A stretch of DNA of 64,000 nucleotides from Acidovorax sp. Leaf191 (GTDB lineage Bacteria > Pseudomonadota > Gammaproteobacteria > Burkholderiales > Burkholderiaceae_C): positions 102,514 to 166,513 of the forward strand of contig NZ_LMPT01000023.1 in assembly GCF_001424425.1 (NCBI RefSeq), given 5' to 3'. Positions 57,957 through 64,000 of this stretch are shown one piece after another; the first letter of the stretch is position 1, and every line of letters begins with the position of its first letter. The notes under the pieces were generated by a model. The model ran no database searches, was not told where the DNA came from, and worked only from the letters and a program-made list of their open reading frames with translations. Both the position numbers and the translations under genes were made by a program.

Positions 57957-60614
57957 TCAATTGGCCAGCATCTTCTTGAGTTGGTAAAGCGCGTCCAGCG
58001 CCTCGCGCGGGCTCAACTGGTCGGGGTGGATGCCCGCCAGGGCTGCTTCGATGGGGCTGGCGCCCGCGCCCTCGGGGGCCTCCGGCGTGGCGAACAAATC
58101 CACCTGCAGATCGTTTTCGCCCGCACGCTCTTCCAGCGCGGCCAGGGCATGGCGGGCGTGGTGCAGCACGGGGGACGGCATGCCCGCCAGCTTGGCCACC
58201 TGGATCCCGTAGCTGCGGCTGGCGGGGCCGGGCTGGATCTCGTGCAGAAAGACGATGTCCGCGCCGGACTCGGTGGCGCTCACGTGCATGTTGATGGCGT
58301 GGCGTGCCTTGGCGGGCAGCTCGGTCAGTTCGAAGTAGTGCGTGGCGAACAGCGCGAACGCGCGCGTCTTGTCGTGCAGGTGCGTGGCGATGCCGCTGGC
58401 CAGCGCCAGGCCGTCGAAGGTGCTCGTGCCGCGGCCGATCTCGTCCATCAGCACCAGGCTGTGCGGCGTGGCGGCGTGCAGGATCTGCGCGGCCTCGGTC
58501 ATCTCCAGCATGAAGGTGGACTGCGCGTTGGCCAGGTCGTCCGCCGCGCCGATGCGGGTGTGGATCGCGTCGATGGGGCCCAGGCGGCAGTGCGATGCGG
58601 GCACGTGGCTGCCCATGCAGGCCAGCAGCACGATCAGCGCCACCTGCCGCATGTAGGTGCTCTTGCCGCCCATGTTGGGGCCGGTGATGATCTGCATGCG
58701 CGTGTTGGCGTTCAGGCGCGTGTGGTTGGCGATGAAGCTGCCGCTGGATGTCTCGGCCAGGCGCGCCTCCACCACCGGGTGGCGGCCGTTTTCGATCTCG
58801 ATGCAGGGCTCGGGCACGAACTGGGGCGCGCACCAGTTGAGCGTGAGCGAGCGCTCGGCCAGGGTGCACAGCACGTCCAGCGCGGCCAGGGCCTGGGCCA
58901 GTCGGGTGAGGGCGGGCACGTGGGGCTGCAGCTGGTCCAGGATCTGCTCGTACAGCCACTTCTCGCGCGACAGGGCGCGCTCGTTGGCCGACAGTGCCTT
59001 GTCTTCGAAGGTCTTGAGTTCGGGCGTGATGAAGCGTTCGGCGTTCTTCAGCGTCTGGCGGCGGCGGTAGTCGTCGGGCACCTTGTCCACATGGCTGCTG
59101 GTGACCTCGATGTAGAAGCCGTGCACCTTGTTGAACTGCACGCGCAGGTTGGGGATGCCGGTGCGGGCTTTCTCGCGGGTTTCCAGGTCGAGCAAGAAGG
59201 CATCGCAGTTGGTCTGGATGGCGCGCAGCTCGTCGAGTTCGGTGTCGAAGCCGCTGGCGATCACACCGCCGTCGCGCACCAGTGCCGCGGGCTCTTCGTC
59301 GATGGCCGCGCACAGCAGCGCGGTGCAGCCCTCGGGCGGGTGCAGGTGGCTGAAGATTTGAATCAAATAGGGCTCTGGCGCTTGCCCGGACAGCGCAAGG
59401 TGCTCTGATTTTTGTAGCGTCTTGCACAGGGCGACCAGCTCGCGCGGGCGCACCTGGCGCAGGGCGATGCGGGCGGTGATGCGCTCCACATCGCTCACGC
59501 CCTTGAGTTCGCCGCGCAGCAGGGACCACGGGCCGCTGCCCCCGCCGGCACCCGCGTCGCCGCGCAGCGCCGTCGTGGCCGACAGGCGCTGGCGCGCCTG
59601 GTCGCGGTCGCGCTGGGGCTCGAGCAGCCAGGTCTTGAGCAGGCGGCTGCCCATGCCGGTCATGCAGGTATCGAGCAGCGAGAACAGGGTGGGCGCATCG
59701 TCGCCGCGCAGCGTCTTGACGAGTTCGAGGTTGCGTCGCGTGGTGGCCGGCAGGTCGATCAGGTCGTCGCCGCGCTGCACCTGCACGCTGTGCACGTGCG
59801 TGAGCGTGCGGCCCTGCGTGTGCTCGGCATACGCCAGCAGCCCGGCGGCGGCGGCGTGCGCTTCGCCCAGGTCCTGCGCGCCCCAGGCCTGCAGGCTGGC
59901 GGCGCCCAGGTTCTCCAGCAGCTTGCGCTCGCCCAAGGCGCTGTCGAACTGCCAGTCGGGGCGCAGGCTGATCGGGCAGGTGAAGGCGCCGCCCTGGCGC
60001 AGCACCTGCAGTTGCTGCTCGAAGCGCTCGGTCACGCCGGCGCTGTAGATCAGCTCGCTCGGGGCCACGCGCGCCAGCCAGCCGCCCAGTTCGTCGTGCG
60101 CGCATTCGGCCAGGTACACGCGGCCCTGGGTCACGCTCAGCCAGGCCAGGCCGCAGCGCGCGCGGGGCGCCTGGTGCACGGCCATGAGCAGCGATTCGGA
60201 TTTGTCGGACAGCAGTTCGGTGTCGGTCAGCGTGCCGGGCGTGACCACGCGCACCACCTTGCGCTCCACCGGTCCCTTGGCCGCGCCGACCTCGCCCACC
60301 TGCTCGGCAATGGCCACCGACTCGCCCATCTTGATCAGGCGCGCCAGGTAGGTCTCCAGCGCATGGAAGGGCACGCCTGCCATCAGCACCGGCTGCCCGC
60401 CCGACTGGCCGCGTTGCGTGAGCGTGATATCGAGCAGGCGCGAGGCCTTCTCGGCGTCCTGCCAGAAGACTTCGTAGAAGTCGCCCATGCGGTAGAGCAG
60501 CAGCGTGTCGGGGTACCCGGCCTTGAGCGCTAGATATTGCTGCATCATGGGGGTATGACCGGCGAGGTCCTGCTCCCCTGCGGGTGTTTGGGATTTGTCT
60601 TGTATGTTCAACAA
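57957..60614 (-). CDS. mutS: DNA mismatch repair protein MutS
   Basis: 885 residues. Mismatch-binding F46-Y47-E48 in GDFYEVF, ATPase Walker A GPNMGGKST at 645-653, signature/Walker B region LVLMDEIGRGTSTFDG, and the C-terminal part ending YQLKKMLAN. It recognises mispairs and recruits MutL. No ATG is available ahead of the conserved HTPMMQQY opening, so the start is a TTG (60614 or the next codon) or another non-ATG codon. The region KTLQKSEHLALSGQAPEPYL (about 398-417) is encoded by a family A repeat copy within the core helices. Confidence 0.93.
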   Translation of the reverse strand: MLNIQDKSQTPAGEQDLAGHTPMMQQYLALKAGYPDTLLLYRMGDFYEVFWQDAEKASRLLDITLTQRGQSGGQPVLMAGVPFHALETYLARLIKMGESVAIAEQVGEVGAAKGPVERKVVRVVTPGTLTDTELLSDKSESLLMAVHQAPRARCGLAWLSVTQGRVYLAECAHDELGGWLARVAPSELIYSAGVTERFEQQLQVLRQGGAFTCPISLRPDWQFDSALGERKLLENLGAASLQAWGAQDLGEAHAAAAGLLAYAEHTQGRTLTHVHSVQVQRGDDLIDLPATTRRNLELVKTLRGDDAPTLFSLLDTCMTGMGSRLLKTWLLEPQRDRDQARQRLSATTALRGDAGAGGGSGPWSLLRGELKGVSDVERITARIALRQVRPRELVALCKTLQKSEHLALSGQAPEPYLIQIFSHLHPPEGCTALLCAAIDEEPAALVRDGGVIASGFDTELDELRAIQTNCDAFLLDLETREKARTGIPNLRVQFNKVHGFYIEVTSSHVDKVPDDYRRRQTLKNAERFITPELKTFEDKALSANERALSREKWLYEQILDQLQPHVPALTRLAQALAALDVLCTLAERSLTLNWCAPQFVPEPCIEIENGRHPVVEARLAETSSGSFIANHTRLNANTRMQIITGPNMGGKSTYMRQVALIVLLACMGSHVPASHCRLGPIDAIHTRIGAADDLANAQSTFMLEMTEAAQILHAATPHSLVLMDEIGRGTSTFDGLALASGIATHLHDKTRAFALFATHYFELTELPAKARHAINMHVSATESGADIVFLHEIQPGPASRSYGIQVAKLAGMPSPVLHHARHALAALEERAGENDLQVDLFATPEAPEGAGASPIEAALAGIHPDQLSPREALDALYQLKKMLAN
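59359..59420. repeat. Dispersed palindromic repeat family A, copy 8 (inside mutS)
   Basis: GATTTGAATCAAATAGGGCT and GGCGCTTGCCCGGACAGCGC followed by AAGGTGCTCTGATTTTTGTA, a full-length copy with both outer arms, translated in MutS without a frame break. Confidence 0.75.
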
Positions 60615-60886
60615 CTTAACCAGCTATTTCTTGGTCTTGCATTGCCAGGGATTTTCCATTGCCGTCAGCCCTGCCGATGCTTTGGGGAGGGGGCTGTTTT
60701 GGACCGAAGCGCATTTTCGTTGATCTGGCTATCGCTTGGCGCCCGCCTTCGAACTGCAGTGAAAAATCCTGATGTTCTCGGCATCTATGAAAGACAACAC
60801 CGTCTGCCGGATGCCCTCAATGCTCATGCGCCAGATGTCGGCCAGCAGGTGATCCGTTCTTGGCTGCTTCAGCGGCCTGGGACCAC
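60615..60886. other. Low-GC gap between mutS and the NTase gene, with a 32-codon open frame
   Basis: 272 bp with clearly more A and T than the neighbours. On the minus strand (60729-60827) an ATG opens MSIEGIRQTVLSFIDAENIR and stops after 32 codons; the same frame is open further upstream, overlapping the NTase gene end. It reads more like protein than most shadows, but has no good ribosome binding site. It might be the remnant of a longer gene of the acquired segment. Nothing else is seen. Confidence 0.3.
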
Positions 60887-61624
60887 CTACAGATTTCGAG
60901 GAGGGTGCCCGCTGAAATCTCCCGGCTGGACGAACTCATCGCCCAGACACATGGCCTTCAGGCGTTGCTGGACCAACCCGGACCGCTGCGGCTCGGCAAT
61001 CATGCCTGGCAGCACGTTCGCGAAGTCCGGGCTCGCCAGCAGTTGAGTCAACGCTGTGCTCACGGCCTGCCGCAGCGCGGCGGGCGCCACAGCCATCTCA
61101 CTGGCCAGCTCCTCGCGTCCATCGACGATGTTGAGCACGTCTTCGATGTCGTGGCTGCTCAGGTAGTCGCCGCCACCGCGGCCTGCAAAGGCCTCCAGTT
61201 TGGTCGCCACGAAGGCCACGGCGCTGACCAGCCGAATCGTGATGCCCGATCCCAAATTCGCAGGCGCTGCACTTTCAACCGCATACGGATACCACCGGTT
61301 GGAGAACCCCAGCACCTGCGGCTGCACCGGCATCAGGTCGAGCAGGAGGCCCGACTCCTTGTGCACCCAGCGGCAGATCACATCGCTGCTCATATCGCGC
61401 GCGAAACCACGCTGCGCCACGGCTTCCTCGATGCGATAAAACAGGGCTCGACTGGCGTTCACTACCGCATCGACGTCGCGGGTGGCGCGCACCGGGTCGG
61501 CCAGCGGGTCCGTCACCAGCAGGCCGGCGACGGCACCGCCGACGAACACCACCTGTTCACGCAGATCGCCCAATGCCTCGGCGATCTGGCGGAGCTGCGG
61601 CAGATTCGGATCATCGGCCCGCAT
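60887..61624 (-). CDS. AbiEii-like nucleotidyltransferase (candidate toxin)
   Basis: 245 residues with the minimal nucleotidyltransferase pattern: G29-G30 in VFVGGAVAG, the metal-binding pair D50/D52 in TRDVDAVV, a third acid D96 in LLLDLMP, then K142 in VATKLEAFAGRG and the SSHDIEDVLNIVDGR block (about 157-170). This is the AbiEii/AbiGii type seen in type IV toxin-antitoxin and abortive-infection systems. It overlaps the upstream winged-helix gene by 14 bp, so the two are coupled. The last codons run into a low-GC gap next to mutS. Confidence 0.75.
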   Translation of the reverse strand: MRADDPNLPQLRQIAEALGDLREQVVFVGGAVAGLLVTDPLADPVRATRDVDAVVNASRALFYRIEEAVAQRGFARDMSSDVICRWVHKESGLLLDLMPVQPQVLGFSNRWYPYAVESAAPANLGSGITIRLVSAVAFVATKLEAFAGRGGGDYLSSHDIEDVLNIVDGREELASEMAVAPAALRQAVSTALTQLLASPDFANVLPGMIAEPQRSGLVQQRLKAMCLGDEFVQPGDFSGHPPRNL

Positions 61625-62159
61625 CGGGTGCCTCAGCGTGTAAGCGCATCAGTTCGGCCTCCAGGAGTTGGGCAGCAAGGTTGCGCTCGCGCGCCCTGCC
61701 TGTGCGCAAGGCATCGAGCAAGGCCAGCAGGCGATGGAGCGACGGGTCGGCCAGAGCCGCCTGCGCAGCGGTGCGGTAGAGCGGTGACAGCGTCGGTCCC
61801 TTGGCCTTGCCGTCAGGATGTGCCCACACGGGCGCCTCTCCTTGCGCAACTGTCAACTGGCTGGCCAGCGGCTCGGCTCCGAATGCCGTCGGGACACCGC
61901 GCTTGACGGGGCCCATCGTGGCCGGCCAGACGTAGCGCACGCCATGCAGCATGAACTCGAGCAGGTTCGGCCGGACCGGTGACCATTCGACGCGTGACGG
62001 CGCCACAGCGAGGCCTGATGCCACGGCCCGCTTCACGCTGGCATGCGCTTCCGAAGCGCTCATGCTCAGCGCCTCGCCCAAGGCGGCGTATGGCCACCGT
62101 TGGGGCGGGTGGGCTGCAACCTTCAGCAGCACCAGCAGGTCTTGGGGTTTGAGGTCCAT
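61611..62159 (-). CDS. Winged-helix DNA-binding protein, candidate antitoxin partner of the NTase
   Basis: 182 residues from the ATG (MDLKPQDLLVLLKVAAHPP). The N-terminal 60-70 residues form a MarR/ArsR-like winged helix with WPYAALGEALSMSASEAHASVKRA; the rest is helical with an unusual YVWPATMGPVKRGVPTAFGA stretch and a C-terminal coil. The pairing with an AbiEii-like NTase, gene overlap and a palindrome 12-35 bp upstream suggest an autorepressing antitoxin as in AbiEi. It is not recognisably AbiEi. A GTG 48 bp upstream would place the palindrome inside the gene and is less likely. Confidence 0.65.
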   Translation of the reverse strand: MDLKPQDLLVLLKVAAHPPQRWPYAALGEALSMSASEAHASVKRAVASGLAVAPSRVEWSPVRPNLLEFMLHGVRYVWPATMGPVKRGVPTAFGAEPLASQLTVAQGEAPVWAHPDGKAKGPTLSPLYRTAAQAALADPSLHRLLALLDALRTGRARERNLAAQLLEAELMRLHAEAPDAGR

Positions 62160-62170
62160 GGGCGATGTGA

Positions 62171-62194
62171 ATTCGCTATTCGTGAATTGCGAAT
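62171..62194. promoter_or_regulatory. Palindromic operator of the winged-helix/NTase module
   Basis: Arms ATTCGCTATTC and GAATTGCGAAT separated by 2 bp, 10 of 11 positions complementary. It lies 12-35 bp upstream of the winged-helix start codon, where its AT-rich sequence would overlap the promoter. The flanks have no other long inverted repeat. Confidence 0.65.
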
Positions 62195-62582
62195 ATCGCT
62201 GATGCACGAGCGTTTGGCAAGCTTTGGAGAATCTACGCGGATGGGTACTGACAAGGTAGGGGCAAGAGTGACAGGTTGGAGACTATAAAAAATGAGGGGA
62301 CGGCGTCACTGGCACTGATCAACAACCGCATGCCCTGTCGCTGACCTGTACTGCAGCATCGTGGGTGTGTGGTGTTCCAACGTCTCGGACATGCAGGGAG
62401 ACCAGCCATTCAACCCCTGGGGTTTCCCCTCACGCGGTTACATGTCTGTTTGTCATGGTGTTACGTTTTGACATACTCTTGCCTGTATGCTGTGCCATGG
62501 CCTGGCGCAGTGGCCGCCACGGCTTTGCAACCGGCTGCTGTGCGCGCGCAGGCCCCTTTCCTTCAGAGGTTTCAGACCGACC
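62195..62582. other. Intergenic region (388 bp) between the TA-like module and the PAS-GGDEF gene
   Basis: No gene seen. It is less GC-rich than the flanks. A TTGACA hexamer at 62468-62473 could be a -35 element for the rightward gene, but no -10 at 17-bp spacing is convincing. Confidence 0.45.
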
Positions 62583-64000
62583 GTGATTTCGTCCGAACTG
62601 CTGACCGACCTTCTTGCTCCCGCTGGCGAAGGGGCCATCGAGCCCATGGCGCAGGCGCGCCTGCAGGCCCTGGTGGATGCGGTGCCGGTGGCGCTGATGG
62701 AGTTCCGGCTGCAGGGCGGCCGCCTGCTGCTGCTGGCCGCCAACGCCGCCGCGCGCCGCATGCCGGGGCTCGGTGCGGTGCGCCACCCCGGTGCGGACGC
62801 CAGCGAGGTGTTCGACCTGCTGGCCGGCACGCAGCTGCTGGACCAGCTGCACGGCGTCGTGCGCGTGGGGGCGCCGCTGGAGTGCCGCCAGGTGGTGCGC
62901 GAAGCCGGGCGCCTGCTGCTGGCCTGGGACCTGTCCGCGCGCCGCGTGACCACGGACTGCATCGTCGTCACGGTGCGCGACGCCACCGAGGCCGAGACCC
63001 TGCGTGCCGCGCTGGCCAACGCCGAGCACGCCCTCGAAGAAGTGCGCCGTGAGCTGCGCGAGCAGACCGACGTCTTCAACACCATGGAAAGCCTGGCCCG
63101 CGCAGGGCACTGGCGCCGCATCGAGGACCCGGGCGAGACCGTGCTGCTGTGGTCGCCCGGCCTGTGCAACATCGCCGGCTTCGAGCAGCAGGAGTGGGTG
63201 GATCCCGAGCGCGCCGTGAGCGGCATCCTGCCCGAGGACCGCGGCGTGTTCGACAAGGTGCGCGAGCGCGGCCAGGGCCTGGATGTGGAGTACCGCTGGC
63301 GCCGGCCCGATGGCGAGGTGCGCTGGATGCGTTCGCGCGTGCAGCGCACGCTGCCGCGCGACGGCGTGCAGGTGGTGATGGGCGTGGTGCAGGACGTGAC
63401 GGACGAGCACCGCGCGGCCGAACAGCTGCGCGAGCAACTGCTCTTCATCCAGCGCATCGCCAGCCGCATCCCCGGCTTCATCTACGAATACCGCCTGCAT
63501 GCCGACGGCAGCACCAGCGTTCAGTACATCAGCGACGCGGTGCGCGAGTTCATGGGGGTGGAGCCGCACGAGGTGACGGCCGACCACGAGGTGCTGATGC
63601 TGCGCGTGCTGCCCGAGGACCTGCCGCATGTGCAGAGGTCCGCCATCACCTCGGTGCGCAAGCTCGTGCCCTGGCAGTGCGAATACCGCGTGCGCATGCC
63701 CGACGGCAGCATCCGCTGGCACATGACCAACGCCATACCGCACCGCGAGCCCGACGGCTCGGTGGTGTCCCATGGCTTCACCATGGACATCACCGACCGC
63801 AAGCGCGCAGAGCAGGAGATCGAGCGCCTGGCGTTCTACGACGCGCTCACTGGCCTGCCCAACCGCCGCCTGCTGCTGGACCGCCTGCAGCGCTCCATCG
63901 CCGCCTGCCAGCGCACCAGGAACCTGGGCGCCCTCTTGTTCATCGACCTCGACAACTTCAAGGACCTCAACGACACCCTGGGCCACGACATGGGCGACCA
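62583..64000 (+). CDS. Multi-PAS GGDEF protein, partial
   Basis: The first 472 codons are visible; the gene continues past the right edge. Three PAS-like domains: one from about residue 25, one near 165-280 (VEYRWRRPDGEVRWMRSRVQR; MGVVQDVTDEHRAAEQLREQ) and one near 285-410 (CEYRVRMPDGSIRWHM; GFTMDITDRKRAEQEIE). A GGDEF domain begins with LAFYDALTGLPNRRLLLDRL and reaches the conserved FIDLDNFKDLNDTLGHDMGD. The active-site GGDEF and any EAL domain lie outside the window. Start GTG at 62583 follows a spaced AGAGG; an internal ATG at 62646 is an alternative. Confidence 0.85.
   Translation, partial: MISSELLTDLLAPAGEGAIEPMAQARLQALVDAVPVALMEFRLQGGRLLLLAANAAARRMPGLGAVRHPGADASEVFDLLAGTQLLDQLHGVVRVGAPLECRQVVREAGRLLLAWDLSARRVTTDCIVVTVRDATEAETLRAALANAEHALEEVRRELREQTDVFNTMESLARAGHWRRIEDPGETVLLWSPGLCNIAGFEQQEWVDPERAVSGILPEDRGVFDKVRERGQGLDVEYRWRRPDGEVRWMRSRVQRTLPRDGVQVVMGVVQDVTDEHRAAEQLREQLLFIQRIASRIPGFIYEYRLHADGSTSVQYISDAVREFMGVEPHEVTADHEVLMLRVLPEDLPHVQRSAITSVRKLVPWQCEYRVRMPDGSIRWHMTNAIPHREPDGSVVSHGFTMDITDRKRAEQEIERLAFYDALTGLPNRRLLLDRLQRSIAACQRTRNLGALLFIDLDNFKDLNDTLGHDMGD

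Noticed and set aside
62468..62495. Strong sigma-70 promoter for the last gene
   Set aside because: TTGACA is present, but no -10 hexamer occurs at an acceptable spacing.
1..64000. CRISPR arrays, tRNA or rRNA genes, complete insertion sequences or prophage
   Set aside because: No regularly spaced repeats, tRNA-like cloverleafs, rRNA motifs, transposase or phage structural genes were seen; the dispersed repeats found are short palindromes.

Overview
The window is high-GC bacterial DNA whose families, codon use and dispersed repeats point to a betaproteobacterium of the Comamonadaceae (Acidovorax-like). That assignment is inferred from gene content and repeat style, not from a marker gene. There are no rRNA or tRNA genes, CRISPR arrays or complete insertion sequences.

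Layout. 1-4.3 kb: a partial RibD/DHFR-like gene, two small unknown genes, a membrane protein, and TRAP permease genes (dctM, dctQ) without their binding protein. 4.5-8.1 kb: a tungstate ABC operon (tupBCA) divergent from a regulator that fuses a ModE-type HTH to a ligand-binding domain. 8.3-12.5 kb: five genes joined by stop/start overlaps (c-di-GMP phosphodiesterase, saccharopine-dehydrogenase-like, SRPBCC, DoxX-like, DUF2269). 12.6-17.0 kb: modABC with a perfect ModE-type operator, an alpha/beta hydrolase and modE. 17.1-26.8 kb: a GAF-Fis regulator divergent from a form II CO-dehydrogenase-like molybdenum hydroxylase operon (coxS, coxL, coxM, MoxR ATPase, CoxE, CoxG, XdhC). This half therefore holds tungstate and molybdate uptake, its regulators, a molybdoenzyme and its maturation factors.

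26.9-31.1 kb: a GST, a 56-residue basic protein, a transglutaminase, an orphan ABC ATPase and a LysE exporter. 31.2-36.0 kb: a leftward operon of small membrane proteins and a hydrolase ending in a LytS/LytTR-type two-component pair; upstream lies a 21-bp-period direct repeat that looks like a LytTR site. 36.4-45.7 kb: an MdtABC-type RND pump with its outer-membrane factor. 45.8-55.9 kb: uppP, three diguanylate cyclases (two are tandem paralogues), a flavin oxidoreductase, and a coupled MpaB-like oxygenase and CruF-like membrane protein. 56-60.6 kb: a hydrolase, the proteasome-like protein Anbu and mutS. 60.9-62.2 kb: a winged-helix/nucleotidyltransferase pair resembling an AbiE-type toxin-antitoxin module, with a palindromic operator. 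The window ends inside a multi-PAS GGDEF gene.

Three families of palindromic dispersed repeats recur. One has at least eight copies, four of them read through as protein (tupA signal peptide, LytTR regulator linker, its kinase, MutS). The most interesting candidates are the HTH/NTase pair, the LytTR site with its operon, the CruF-MpaB pair and the repeat families.
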